64,000 bases of DNA from Streptomyces sp. B93 (GTDB lineage: Bacteria > Actinomycetota > Actinomycetes > Streptomycetales > Streptomycetaceae), in assembly GCF_018070565.1 (NCBI RefSeq), contig NZ_JAGPXL010000006.1:186001-250000 (forward strand), read 5' to 3'. Positions 7,551 to 15,813 of the stretch are shown in pieces (the first letter of the stretch is position 1; each line of letters begins with the position of its first letter). Below the pieces are notes generated by a model, which was not told the DNA's origin, did not search any database, and worked only from the letters and a program-made list of their open reading frames with translations. A program made the position numbers and the translations under genes.

Positions 7551-7823
7551 ATGATGCGCCGCACCCTGTCCCGACTGCGCATCCAGCGCACCTACTGCCC
7601 GCGCCCGGCCCTGGTCCTCATCGACACCCCCCGCCCCGACTGCCCCGACTGCCAGGGCACGGGCGGCATCTCCTACGACTACGGCAACCCCGCGACCGGC
7701 GAGTACGAGGGCACCGACATCGACTTCTGCGACTGCTGGACCGCACGGCCCATCACCCTGCTGCCCCTGCCCCGCTGGCCGCACCGCACCCCCCGCCGCT
7801 ACAGCGACGAACCCCCGTTCTAG
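7551..7823 (+). CDS. Small Cys-rich protein with DnaJ-type CxxCxGxG motif
   Basis: 90 residues. A CPDCQGTGG motif (about residues 31-39) resembles one zinc-binding repeat of DnaJ, and a second pair FCDCW lies 24 residues later, so one zinc centre is likely. The N-terminus is basic and the C-terminus Arg/Pro-rich. It is the last gene before a strong hairpin at 7831-7871. Function is unknown. Confidence 0.65.
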   Translation: MMRRTLSRLRIQRTYCPRPALVLIDTPRPDCPDCQGTGGISYDYGNPATGEYEGTDIDFCDCWTARPITLLPLPRWPHRTPRRYSDEPPF

Positions 7824-7830
7824 CTACGCC

Positions 7831-7871
7831 AAGGGCGGCCCCCCATTCCGCCAAGAACCGGGGCCGCCCTT
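7831..7871 (+). terminator. Hairpin terminator between the transfer and replication blocks
   Basis: AAGGGCGGCCCC (7831-7842) and GGGGCCGCCCTT (7860-7871) pair perfectly over 12 bp with a 17-base loop. It follows the stop at 7823 by 7 bases and precedes the Prim-Pol gene. No T-run is present, which is normal in Streptomyces. Confidence 0.65.
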
Positions 7872-7909
7872 GCCAGCCAGTACCCGTCAAGGAACTGGAG
7901 ACCTCCAGC

Positions 7910-8815
7910 ATGACCCATGACCCCCGAACCGCGCTGCTACATGCGGCGCTGGAAGCCGCCGAACACGGCTGGCACGTCTTCCCCCTACGCCCCCGCAGCA
8001 AGCGCCCCGCCCTGCACGGCGAGAAGGCGTGCACCCGCACCGGGCCGTGCGCGCACGGGCACCTGAAGTGGGAACAGCGCGCCACCACCGACCCCGACCG
8101 CATCCGCGCCGCCTGGTCGCACGCGCCGTTCAACGTCGGTATCGCGACCGGCCCATCCGGTCTGCTGGTGGTCGACCTGGACACGCCAGAGCACAAGGGC
8201 AGTTGGGACGCACCTGACGGTGCGACAACCTTTGAAGCGCTCTGCGAGCGCGCCGGGCACGCCGTCCCCCACACCTACCGCGTGCGGACCACCAGCGGCG
8301 GAACCCACCTGTACTTCACCACCCCCGACGGGGTGCGGCTGGCCAGCACGGCGGGGACCGTCGCCGCATCCGTGGACACCCGGGCGTGGGGCGGGTACGT
8401 CGTCGGCGCGGGCAGCATCCTCCCCACCGGAACCTACGAGCCGCTGAGCGGCCCTGAGACGGCCGCTGTGCCCTCATGGCTGCTGAGCATCCTCCAACCC
8501 GCCCCCAAGCCCTCTCAGGTCCCCTCAACGGCCGCACTGGGGCAATCCCGCAGGTATGCGGACGTAGCACTCGCCAACGAGACCCGGAACGTCGCCACCG
8601 CCCAAGTCGGCGAGCGGGAAGCCACGTTGTTCCGCGCGGCGCGCGCCCTGGGTCGCTTCGTCGCGTGGGGCGACCTCCCCCGACACGTGGTTGAGCAGGC
8701 TCTTCAGGAGGGAGGCGAGACGGCCGGACTCACCGCCGCCGAATGCCGCTCCACCCTGCGCAGCGCCCTCAACTGGTCCATCACCCACAACCAGGGCCAG
8801 AGGAACGCGGCATGA
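7910..8815 (+). CDS. Bifunctional DNA primase/polymerase (Prim-Pol), AICE replication
   Basis: 301 residues. The Prim-Pol domain spans about 10-190: helix ALEAAEHGWHVFPLRP, the metal-binding hDhD motif in VVDLD (Asp89, Asp91), and the SGGTHLYF motif with His133, typical of archaeo-eukaryotic primase-polymerases. The C-terminal 80 residues are helical and may contact the helicase. These proteins prime and extend DNA during autonomous replication of the excised element. The ATG 7910 overlaps nothing upstream, and its stop overlaps the next start (ATGA). It works with the D5 helicase encoded at 9165. Confidence 0.88.
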   Translation: MTHDPRTALLHAALEAAEHGWHVFPLRPRSKRPALHGEKACTRTGPCAHGHLKWEQRATTDPDRIRAAWSHAPFNVGIATGPSGLLVVDLDTPEHKGSWDAPDGATTFEALCERAGHAVPHTYRVRTTSGGTHLYFTTPDGVRLASTAGTVAASVDTRAWGGYVVGAGSILPTGTYEPLSGPETAAVPSWLLSILQPAPKPSQVPSTAALGQSRRYADVALANETRNVATAQVGEREATLFRAARALGRFVAWGDLPRHVVEQALQEGGETAGLTAAECRSTLRSALNWSITHNQGQRNAA

Positions 8816-9168
8816 GCGCCCCCACCCGCCCCCACCTGAAGAGCATCACCCCCACCCCCACCAGCCCGGACCCCGCCCAACCGGCCGCACCCCAGACGGC
8901 CGTGGGCGAGCCGAAAGGCGCCGCCCGCAAGGGCGTCCGAACTGCCCTTCGCCCTGACGGGCAGCAGGGCGACGGCCGCTACCCGGTGGCATGGCTGCAC
9001 ATCCGCGCCCCGCGCGGCGCGGTGCCCACCGCCACCTCCCGGTGCGAGTGCGGACGCGACCGCAGCGCGGTTGGTCGCCGCCGGGTGCTCGCCCTGATCG
9101 CCGACCACACCGCTCACCGCGACACCTGCCCGCTGCGCAGCCCCCAGGAAGGGAGGACCGCCGCATGA
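8812..9168 (+). CDS. Small hypothetical protein between Prim-Pol and helicase
   Basis: 118 residues, ATGA overlap at its start and a further overlap with the helicase start at its end, so the three genes are translationally coupled. The N-terminal 60 residues are Pro/Thr-rich and likely disordered. The rest has a CECGRD motif and a later H-x3-C (HRDTCP), which could bind zinc. No family is recognised. Its fixed position between two replication genes suggests a replication accessory role, which is inference only. Confidence 0.6.
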   Translation: MSAPTRPHLKSITPTPTSPDPAQPAAPQTAVGEPKGAARKGVRTALRPDGQQGDGRYPVAWLHIRAPRGAVPTATSRCECGRDRSAVGRRRVLALIADHTAHRDTCPLRSPQEGRTAA

Positions 9169-10586
9169 CCGGCCCGGAAGCCCTGGAAGAACTGCCCGCA
9201 CCGTCCAACCCGCTCGCCGTGGCCCGGCGCCTGCTTCCCGACTGGCAGACCAGCGACGGACGCCCGATCGTCCGGCGCTGGCGCGGCTCATGGATGCGCT
9301 GGACGGGAACGTGCTGGCGGGAGCTGGACGAAGCGCAGATGCGCGCCGCCCTGTACACCCGCCTGGAACACACCACCTACAGCGCCCCCGGCAAGGACGG
9401 ACAGCCCGAACAGCGCGACTGGGCCCCCACCAAGCAGAAGATCAGCAACCTTCTGGATGCCCTCGGGGCCATCACCCTGCTGCCCACCGACACCGACGCC
9501 CCTGCCTGGATCAACCAGGGCGACGACACCGTGTCGGACGGGGGCCCGATCGTGGCGTGCGCGAACGGACTGCTGCGCATCCGCGACCGCGCCCTGCTCC
9601 CGCACACCCCCGAGTTCTTCAACCTCGTCTCCGTCCCTTTCCCCTACGACCCGGCAGCGACCGCGCCGACCTGGGAGCGGTTCCTGGCGCAGATCTGGCC
9701 CGACGCTCCGGACGCCATCACCGCGCTTCAGGAGTGGTTCGGCTACGTCCTTTCCGGCCGCACCGACCAGCAGAAGATCCTGCTCATGGTCGGCCCGTCC
9801 CGCTCCGGGAAAGGCACCATCGCCCGCGTGCTGAAAGAGCTGGTCGGCAAGGACAACCTTGCCGGGCCGACGCTGGCCGGACTGGGCACGAACTTCGGGC
9901 TGTCCACCCTGGTCGGCAAGCCCCTCGCGGTCATCTCCGATGCCCGGCTGTCCGGCAGCGACAACAACAGCCAAGTCGTCGAACGCCTGCTCACCATCTC
10001 CGGTGAGGACACCATCGACATCGACCGCAAGTACCGCCAGCCCTGGACGGGCAAGCTGCCCACCCGGCTGATGATCCTGTCCAACGAGCTGCCCTACTTC
10101 GGCGACTCCTCCGGCGTCATCGCCCGCCGCTTCATCGTCCTCAACATGACCGTCTCGTGGCTGGGCAAGGAAGACCCCACCCTCACCGAACGGCTCACCG
10201 CCGAGATGCCCGGCATCATCAACTGGGCCCTTAACGGACTCGCCCGCCTGCAAGCCACCGGCCGGATCACCGAACCGGTCTCCAGCCGTGAAGCGGTCAC
10301 CACCATGCAGGACACCGCATCTCCCACGTCCGCGTTCATCCGCGAGCGCTGCACCACCGGACCCACATGCAGCGTCCCCGTCAACACCCTGTGGGCCGTC
10401 TGGCGCGAGTGGGCCGAAGACAACGGCGTGAAGGCGGTCGGCACCAAGCAGATGTTCGGCCGCAACCTGCTCTCCGTCGTCCCCCAGCTCAGCCGCACCC
10501 GCCCCCGGGACACCTACGGCCGACAGGTCGCCACCTACAACGGGATCACCCTCAACCAGTCCGCACCACATCTGCCTGAGTCGTGA
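9165..10586 (+). CDS. D5/P4-type SF3 helicase (primase C-terminal family), AICE replication
   Basis: 473 residues. The N-terminal half (to about 160) is a D5_N-like domain. Then comes an SF3 helicase core with Walker A GPSRSGKGT (210-218), a following VISDARLS acidic strand, and the sensor-like LPTRLMILSNELPYF. The C-terminal 70 residues form a small winged domain. Phage P4 alpha and D5 homologues unwind the origin for a linked primase. The start overlaps the upstream gene (ATGA-type). The stop codon lies inside the left arm of the 24-bp inverted repeat at 10577-10643. Confidence 0.87.
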   Translation: MTGPEALEELPAPSNPLAVARRLLPDWQTSDGRPIVRRWRGSWMRWTGTCWRELDEAQMRAALYTRLEHTTYSAPGKDGQPEQRDWAPTKQKISNLLDALGAITLLPTDTDAPAWINQGDDTVSDGGPIVACANGLLRIRDRALLPHTPEFFNLVSVPFPYDPAATAPTWERFLAQIWPDAPDAITALQEWFGYVLSGRTDQQKILLMVGPSRSGKGTIARVLKELVGKDNLAGPTLAGLGTNFGLSTLVGKPLAVISDARLSGSDNNSQVVERLLTISGEDTIDIDRKYRQPWTGKLPTRLMILSNELPYFGDSSGVIARRFIVLNMTVSWLGKEDPTLTERLTAEMPGIINWALNGLARLQATGRITEPVSSREAVTTMQDTASPTSAFIRERCTTGPTCSVPVNTLWAVWREWAEDNGVKAVGTKQMFGRNLLSVVPQLSRTRPRDTYGRQVATYNGITLNQSAPHLPES

Positions 10587-10643
10587 CTCATCGCGACTCA
10601 ACACCCCTCCGAGACGCGCTGAGTCGCGATGAGTCACGACTCA
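10577..10643. repeat. Perfect 24-bp inverted repeat made of GACTCA/TGAGTC half-sites
   Basis: The arm 10577-10600 is the exact reverse complement of 10620-10643, with a 19-base spacer. Each arm has three half-sites: TGAGTC-GT-GACTCA-TC followed by GC-GACTCA. The left arm covers the helicase stop codon, and the right arm ends 32 bases before the excisionase start. Iteron-like half-sites at this position could be the replication origin, a Xis or Rep binding site, or a strong terminator. The pairing is certain; the function is not. Confidence 0.8.
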
Positions 10644-10675
10644 GCGCAATGTATTTCCCACTTGTGGAGGACGCC

Positions 10676-10924
10676 ATGAGCGCGACCGCCCCACCGCCCC
10701 CGGCCGACCCCCGCGCGACCCTCCGGGGCGGCCTCCCGGACCGGTACCTCACCCCCGACGACATCGCCGAGATGTTCGAGGTGCCCAAGGAAACCGTCTA
10801 CCAGTGGCGTAGGAACCGCACCGGCCCTCCCGGCTTCCGCGTTGGCAAGCACGTCCGCTACGACCCCGCCGACGTGCGCGCCTACGTCACCGGCCGGAAG
10901 AGCGCCGAGCAGGGCGCCGCGTAG
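10676..10924 (+). CDS. xis: Excisionase-like MerR-type helix-turn-helix protein (Xis)
   Basis: 82 residues from the ATG 10676 with GGAGG at 10666-10670; upstream in-frame starts run back through the inverted repeat and are less likely. It has a canonical excisionase winged helix: YLTPDDIAEMFEVPKETVYQWRRN, then GFRVGKHVRYDPADVRAYV. Xis proteins direct the integrase towards excision by bending att DNA. It is placed directly before the integrase, as in pSAM2. Confidence 0.9.
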   Translation: MSATAPPPPADPRATLRGGLPDRYLTPDDIAEMFEVPKETVYQWRRNRTGPPGFRVGKHVRYDPADVRAYVTGRKSAEQGAA

Positions 10925-10954
10925 CGCGGTTCCTTGCTGCACCACCCAATCCCT

Positions 10955-10981
10955 CGGGGAGGGTCACCCTGTGGCCCTCCC
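10955..10981 (+). terminator. Hairpin between xis and int
   Basis: GGGGAGGG (10955-10962) and CCCTCCCC (10974-10981) pair perfectly, extended by TCA/TGG with mismatch, loop about 11 bases. It may attenuate read-through from xis into int, keeping the balance of the two proteins. Confidence 0.45.
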
Positions 10982-11012
10982 CGTCCCATGCCCAGAGGGG
11001 ACAAGCCTGACC

Positions 11013-12248
11013 ATGGCAGGAAGCATTCAGGACCGTTGGTTCAAGACCGAGACCAACCCTGACGGAAAGACCGTCCGAGTCAAGACCGACCGCTACGGCA
11101 CGGGGATGCGGTACCGGGTGCGCTACTTCACCCCCGAGGGGAAGCGGAAGGGGAAGTCGTTCCCGGACGGACAGAAGCGCCTTGCCGAGCAGTGGCTGAG
11201 CAGCATCACGGCGGATGTGGCGCGCGGCGACTTCATCGACCCGAACGCGTCCCGTACGACCTTTCAGGAGTTCGCCGAGAAGTGGCTTGCCAGCCAGAGC
11301 GGCGACCCCAACACCCGAGCCTCGATGGACTCTCAGCTCAGGCGGCACGCGTTCCCGCGCATCGGCTCCCATCGGCTCGGGTCGTTCCAGCCGAGCCACA
11401 TCCGCGAGTTCGTGACGCAGCTCGAAGCGTCCGGCATGTCCGGCGCGTACGCCCGCGTGATCTTCTCCAACGTCCGCGCCGTGCTCTCCGCAGCCGTCGA
11501 AGACGGGTACCTGCGACGGAACCCCTGCAACTCACGCACGGTGACGCTCCCGGAGATGGGCACGCGTCGCGTAGTCCCCTGGCCCCCGGAACGCGTCTTC
11601 GCGATGCGGGCCGCCATGGTGGAGCGCTTCCGGACCATGGTCGACGTCGGTGCCGGGTGTGGCCTACGACAGGGGGAGATCATCGGCCTGTCTGTCGATG
11701 ACGTCGACTTCGAGGGCGGCACTCTGCACGTGGTGCAGCAACTGAAGCTGAGCCTGAGCAAGCCTGTGTTCGCGCCTCCCAAGGGTGGGAAGCTCCGTGA
11801 TGTCCCCTTGCCGGACCCCGTGGCGGACGCGCTGAGGGCGCACATCGAGCGCTTCCCGCCCGTCAAGGTCACCCTGCCGTGGATGCGCGCGAACGGACAG
11901 CCGGTGACCAAGCGGCTCATCTTCAGCGGGCCCAACGGTGGGCACGTCTGGCGTACGTCGCTGAATGAGGACCACTGGAAGCCCGCGCTGGCCAAGGTGG
12001 GCGTGATCCCGCAAGCCAAGAGCCGCGAGCACGCCGCCGCCCGCGAGCACGGTATGCACGCGCTCAGGCACTTCTACGCGTCCGTTCTGCTGGACTCCGG
12101 GGAGAGCATCAAGGCCCTTGCCGAGTACCTCGGTCACTCCGACCCGGGTCTGACCCTGAAGGTGTACGCGCACCTCATGCCGAGCAGTCGGGACCGCGCC
12201 CGGAAGGCTCTTGGGCGGGCCCTCCGACCGCAGGAACCGGAGGGCTGA
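11013..12248 (+). CDS. int: Site-specific tyrosine recombinase (integrase)
   Basis: 411 residues. The N-terminal part is an arm-binding domain (VRYFTPEGKRKGKSF). A SAM-like core-binding domain spans about 75-165, and the catalytic domain about 175-395 with the first Arg in GCGLRQGE, Lys in PPKGGKLRDVPL, His-x-x-Arg in HALRH, His in LGHSDPG and the nucleophile Tyr in LKVYAHL. All active-site residues are present, so it should be active. It catalyses integration and, with Xis, excision. It is the last element gene; 78 bases separate it from the convergent gpmA. Confidence 0.93.
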   Translation: MAGSIQDRWFKTETNPDGKTVRVKTDRYGTGMRYRVRYFTPEGKRKGKSFPDGQKRLAEQWLSSITADVARGDFIDPNASRTTFQEFAEKWLASQSGDPNTRASMDSQLRRHAFPRIGSHRLGSFQPSHIREFVTQLEASGMSGAYARVIFSNVRAVLSAAVEDGYLRRNPCNSRTVTLPEMGTRRVVPWPPERVFAMRAAMVERFRTMVDVGAGCGLRQGEIIGLSVDDVDFEGGTLHVVQQLKLSLSKPVFAPPKGGKLRDVPLPDPVADALRAHIERFPPVKVTLPWMRANGQPVTKRLIFSGPNGGHVWRTSLNEDHWKPALAKVGVIPQAKSREHAAAREHGMHALRHFYASVLLDSGESIKALAEYLGHSDPGLTLKVYAHLMPSSRDRARKALGRALRPQEPEG

Positions 12249-12276
12249 GGTCCCAGAGTGGTCCCAGGACACGAAA

Positions 12277-12315
12277 ATGCCTCCCGCCCGCGCCGTATGC
12301 GCAGGTGGAAGGCAT
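12277..12315 (-). terminator. Rho-independent terminator of gpmA
   Basis: On the minus strand ATGCCTTCCACC pairs with GGCGGGAGGCAT over 12 bp (one G-T wobble, one mismatch), followed by TTTT. It lies 12 bases beyond the gpmA stop. It occupies the presumed right junction of the element, so the element entered without removing the gpmA terminator. Confidence 0.8.
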
Positions 12316-12326
12316 GATCACAAACT

Positions 12327-13088
12327 CTACTTCTTCTTGCCCTGGTTCTTGACCGCCTCGATCGCCGCCGCGGCCGCCTCCGGGTCGAGGTACGTGCCGC
12401 CCGGGTTGAGGGGCTTGAAGTTGGGGTCGAGGTCGTAGGCGAGGGGGATGCCCGTGGGGATGTTCAGGCCCGCGATGTCGGCGTCGGAGATGCCGTCGAG
12501 GTGCTTCACCAGGGCGCGGAGGCTGTTGCCGTGGGCGGCGACGAGGACGACGCGGCCGGTGAGGAGGTCCGGGACGATGGCGTCGAACCAGTAGGGGAGC
12601 ATGCGGACGACGACGTCCTTGAGGCACTCCGTGCGGGGGCGCAGCTCCGGCGGGAGGGTGGCGTAGCGCGGGTCGGAGAACTGGGAGTACTCGGCGTCGA
12701 CGTCGAGCGGCGGCGGCGGGGTGTCGTAGGAGCGGCGCCACAGCATGAACTGCTCCTCGCCGAACTCGGCGAGGGTCTGGGCCTTGTCCTTGCCCTGGAG
12801 GGCGCCGTAGTGGCGCTCGTTGAGGCGCCAGGAGCGGTGGACGGGGATCCAGTGGCGGTCGGCGGCCTCCAGCGCGAGCTGCGCGGTGCGGATGGCGCGC
12901 TTCTGGAGGGACGTGTGGACCACGTCGGGGAGGAGGTCGGCGTCCTTCAGGAGTTCGCCGCCGCGGACTGCCTCCTTCTCGCCCTTCTCGTTGAGGTTGA
13001 CGTCCACCCAGCCGGTGAACAGGTTCTTCGCGTTCCATTCGCTCTCGCCGTGGCGGAGGAGGATCAGCTTGTACGGTGCGTCGGCCAT
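12327..13088 (-). CDS. gpmA: 2,3-bisphosphoglycerate-dependent phosphoglycerate mutase
   Basis: 253 residues, normal length for the family. It interconverts 2- and 3-phosphoglycerate in glycolysis. The phosphohistidine motif [10 protein letters not shown] (His13) is at the N-terminus, followed by [15 protein letters not shown], the substrate-binding [15 protein letters not shown] and the second catalytic His in [15 protein letters not shown]. The C-terminus ends NQGKKK. The gene is complete, so the adjacent element has not damaged it, although the 3' end or its flank is the likely integration target. Syntenic neighbours mshA and the YbjN gene lie nearby. Confidence 0.96.
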   Translation of the reverse strand: MADAPYKLILLRHGESEWNAKNLFTGWVDVNLNEKGEKEAVRGGELLKDADLLPDVVHTSLQKRAIRTAQLALEAADRHWIPVHRSWRLNERHYGALQGKDKAQTLAEFGEEQFMLWRRSYDTPPPPLDVDAEYSQFSDPRYATLPPELRPRTECLKDVVVRMLPYWFDAIVPDLLTGRVVLVAAHGNSLRALVKHLDGISDADIAGLNIPTGIPLAYDLDPNFKPLNPGGTYLDPEAAAAAIEAVKNQGKKK

Positions 13089-13261
13089 GGGCCCGAGCGT
13101 AATCGACGGGGGTGATCGCTCGCGCGGGTGACCGGGGGCCGGACAACGCGGGGCGGCCGCGTGGGGCCGGCGGTAATGGGTAGCTTGGCCCGGCTCGTGA
13201 ATCGTAAGGTGTGCTTACCGCCTGTGCCGCTTACACTCGCTTACACCGTGGGGAACCCCGA

Positions 13262-14524
13262 ATGTCGCCTGCCTCCCTCAGACGTGCCCTGTCCGAGACC
13301 GTTTCCGGGCTCCCCCGCGAGTTCTGGTGGCTGTGGACGAGCACCCTCGTCAACCGGCTCGGCGCGTTCGTGGCGACGTTCATGGCGCTGTACCTGACCC
13401 TCGACCGCGGGTACTCCGCCTCGTACGCCGGTCTGGTCGCCGCGTTGCACGGGCTGGGCGGGGTGGTGGCGTCGCTGGGGGCGGGGGTGCTGGCCGACCG
13501 GCTCGGGCGGCGGCCGACGCTGCTGGTCTCGCAGACGTCGACCGCCGGGGCCGTGGCGCTGCTCGGGTTCATGGAGCATCCCGTCGCCATCGCCGGGGTC
13601 GCCTTCCTCGTCGGCGCGGCCTCCAGTGCCTCGCGGCCCGCCGTGCAGGCGATGATGGCCGACATCGTCCGGCCCGAGGACCGGGTGCGGGCGTTCTCGC
13701 TCAACTACTGGGCGATCAACCTCGGTTTCGCGGTGTCCGCCACGGCCGCCGGTTTCATCGCGGAGAGCAGCTATCTCGCCGGGTTCCTGATCGAGGCCGC
13801 GATGACGCTGGTGTGCGCGGTGCTGGTCTTCCTCAAGCTGCCCGAGTCGCGGCCGGAGCAGTCCGCGAAGGCGGCGGACGAGGTACCCGTGGGGCTGGGG
13901 ACCGTACTGCGCGACGGGCGGTTCATGGGCGTCGTGGGGCTGTCCTTCCTCATCGCGCTGATCTTCCAGCAGGGGTCGGTGGCGCTGCCGGTGGCCATGG
14001 GGCAGGCCGGGTTCTCGCCCGCGGACTACGGGCTGGCGATCGCCGTCAACGGGGTGCTGATCGTCGCGCTCCAGATCCCCGTCACCCGGTTCATCGAGCA
14101 CCGGGACCCGCGGCGGCTGCTCGTCGTCTCGTCGCTGCTCGCGGGGTACGGGTTCGCCCTCACCGCGTTCGCCGGTTCGGTGGCGCTGATCGCGCTCACG
14201 GTGTGCGTGTGGACCCTCGCCGAGATCGTCAACGCGCCGACGCAGACCGGTCTCGTCGTACGGCTCTCCCCGGTGCACGGGCGGGGCCGCTACCAGGGCA
14301 TGTACACGATGTCGTGGTCGGTGGCCGCGCTGGTCGCGCCGCTGCTGTCCGGGTTCGTCATCGACCGGTACGGCGCGGAGTGGCTGTGGGGGCTGTCCGC
14401 GGTCATCGGGACCCTCGCCGGGGTCGGGTACGCGACGCTGATGCGGCGGCTTCCGGAGCCGGAGGCGGAGACCGTCGCCGTCGAGCGGACGGCCGTCCCC
14501 GCCGCCGAGACCAGCACCGCCTGA
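13262..14524 (+). CDS. MFS transporter, drug:H+ antiporter type
   Basis: 420 residues with twelve hydrophobic segments. The MFS signature between helices 2 and 3 is visible as GVLADRLGRRPTLL (about residue 75). Central loop residues 195-215 are charged (PESRPEQSAKAADE). The start ATG 13262 is chosen because it opens on a short cytoplasmic helix, and the upstream in-frame start at 13211 lies in the promoter region. It probably exports small toxic compounds. It stands alone between gpmA and the DUF2000 gene, transcribed divergently from gpmA. The substrate cannot be told. Confidence 0.88.
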   Translation: MSPASLRRALSETVSGLPREFWWLWTSTLVNRLGAFVATFMALYLTLDRGYSASYAGLVAALHGLGGVVASLGAGVLADRLGRRPTLLVSQTSTAGAVALLGFMEHPVAIAGVAFLVGAASSASRPAVQAMMADIVRPEDRVRAFSLNYWAINLGFAVSATAAGFIAESSYLAGFLIEAAMTLVCAVLVFLKLPESRPEQSAKAADEVPVGLGTVLRDGRFMGVVGLSFLIALIFQQGSVALPVAMGQAGFSPADYGLAIAVNGVLIVALQIPVTRFIEHRDPRRLLVVSSLLAGYGFALTAFAGSVALIALTVCVWTLAEIVNAPTQTGLVVRLSPVHGRGRYQGMYTMSWSVAALVAPLLSGFVIDRYGAEWLWGLSAVIGTLAGVGYATLMRRLPEPEAETVAVERTAVPAAETSTA

Positions 14525-14534
14525 GAGGGCGTGC

Positions 14535-14951
14535 CTACGGGTGCATCCGCGCGCCCTTGACCACCTTGTCGACCGCGTTGCGCGGGCCGTACACCGCGAG
14601 GCCCACCAGGTCGAGGTCCGCGGTCGGCACGGCCCGTACGGCGGCCCGGTTGTCGGCGTCGTGACCGGTGGCGAAGAGGTCGGAGGTGAACAGCGCGCGC
14701 GGCAGGGCGCGGGACAGCACGCGCGCGTGGGCCGTCGTCAGCGTCTCCTTGGTGCCCTCGAAGACCAGCACCGGCTGCCGGAACATCGACAGGTACGGCA
14801 CGCCGTCGGCGTCCTCGTAGGGCTCCCCGACGACCTCGGGGACGGCCGTGCCGAGGCCGCTGACCAGGAAGGCGGTGACGTTCAGGCGCTGCCAGGTCTC
14901 CAGGTCGTCCCGCAGCAGTACGGCAATCTTGGTGTCGAATCGCGTGCTCAT
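14535..14951 (-). CDS. DUF2000 family protein
   Basis: 138 residues. The sequence (RFDTKIAVLLRDDLETWQRLNV, YLSMFRQPVLVFEG, DLVGLAVYGPRNAVDKVVKG) fits DUF2000, a family related to peptidyl-tRNA hydrolase-like folds and without a proven role. It is divergent from an AraC-type regulator whose start lies only 49 bases away, so that regulator probably controls it. Longer in-frame extensions on this strand run into the AraC gene and are rejected. Confidence 0.82.
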   Translation of the reverse strand: MSTRFDTKIAVLLRDDLETWQRLNVTAFLVSGLGTAVPEVVGEPYEDADGVPYLSMFRQPVLVFEGTKETLTTAHARVLSRALPRALFTSDLFATGHDADNRAAVRAVPTADLDLVGLAVYGPRNAVDKVVKGARMHP

Positions 14952-15000
14952 GGAATGAGACTGCCGACCGCCGCCGGGCCGCGTCTTGTACGTTCTTTGC

Positions 15001-15813
15001 ATGGCCGCCGCCCGGGAGTCCGTGTCCGCCTGGCGTCCCGGAGTCCCCGGTGTCGTGGAGGTCTTCCACGCCCGCTTCACGGAGTACGCGTACCCGATGC
15101 ACGTCCACGACGCCTGGACGCTGCTGATCGTCGACGACGGCGCCGTACGGTACGACCTGGACCGGCACGAGCACGGCACCCCGCACGACACGGTGACCCT
15201 GCTGCCGCCGCACATCCCGCACAACGGCTCCGCCGCCACCGCGGACGGCTTCCGCAAGCGCGTGCTGTACCTGGACGCCTCCCGGCTCGGGGAGGATCTG
15301 ATCGGCCCGGCGGTGGACTCCCCCGACCTGCGCGATCCGCTGCTGCGACGGCGGGTCGGGCAGTTGCACGGCGCGCTCGCGCGGGCGGGCGACGAGCTGG
15401 AGGCGGAGAGCAGGCTGACGCTGGTCGGGGAGCGGTTGCGGGCCCATCTGCGGCCGAGGGCGGCCGGCCGGCCACCGTCGCGTGATCCCGTCCTCGCCCG
15501 GCGGCTGCGCGAGCTGCTCGACGAGCGGGTCGTCGAGGGCGTGGCGCTGGAGGCCGCCGCCGCGCGTCTCCAGGCCCATCCCGCCCATCTCGTACGGGCG
15601 TTCAGCGCCGCCTACGGCATCGCGCCGCACCAGTACCTGATGTCCCGCCGCGTCGACCGCGCCCGGCGGCTGCTGCTCGACGGGCGGTCACCGGGCGACG
15701 TCGCGGTCACCACCGGGTTCTACGACCAGTCGCATCTCACCCGGCACTTCCGCAGGCTGGTGGGGGTGACGCCGGGGCGTTACCGGCATCGGCGGCCGTC
15801 GGACAGCGCCTAG
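15001..15813 (+). CDS. AraC-family transcriptional regulator
   Basis: 270 residues. The N-terminal cupin-like sensor domain (about 20-100) has HVHDAWTLLIVDDGAVRYDLD and LLPPHIPHNG. The C-terminal double HTH (about 165-265) is typical: VALEAAAARLQAHPAHLVRAFSAAYG, then ARRLLLDGRSPGDVAVTTGF and HLTRHFRRLVGVTPGRYR. The ATG 15001 is preferred to the in-frame ATG 14986. It is divergent from the DUF2000 gene, a common arrangement for a dedicated regulator. The 3' end overlaps the convergent YbjN gene by 4 bases. Confidence 0.9.
   Translation: MAAARESVSAWRPGVPGVVEVFHARFTEYAYPMHVHDAWTLLIVDDGAVRYDLDRHEHGTPHDTVTLLPPHIPHNGSAATADGFRKRVLYLDASRLGEDLIGPAVDSPDLRDPLLRRRVGQLHGALARAGDELEAESRLTLVGERLRAHLRPRAAGRPPSRDPVLARRLRELLDERVVEGVALEAAAARLQAHPAHLVRAFSAAYGIAPHQYLMSRRVDRARRLLLDGRSPGDVAVTTGFYDQSHLTRHFRRLVGVTPGRYRHRRPSDSA

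Larger units (their letters stand above)
1..12248. mobile_element. Integrated AICE (pSAM2-like integrative conjugative element), left end outside the window
   Basis: Gene content and order match the pSAM2 class of actinomycete integrative and conjugative elements: KorSA-like GntR repressor, Pif-like Nudix protein, FtsK/TraB-type transfer ATPase, Spd-like small membrane proteins, Prim-Pol and D5 helicase for autonomous replication, excisionase and tyrosine integrase. Nearly all genes read rightward and many overlap by 1 to 4 bases. The right boundary lies between the integrase stop (12246-12248) and the 3' end of gpmA (12327). The left boundary is not visible. No tRNA gene sits at the right junction, which is unusual for this class. 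Confidence is high for the identity and moderate for the exact end. Confidence 0.93.

Noticed and set aside
8581..8588. GACCCGGA, the pSVH1 TraB recognition octamer
   Set aside because: A single copy inside the Prim-Pol gene; no cluster, so likely chance.
13241..14278. 345-codon minus-strand frame opposite the MFS gene
   Set aside because: Low-complexity Arg/Pro/Gly/Asp sequence antisense to a clear transporter.
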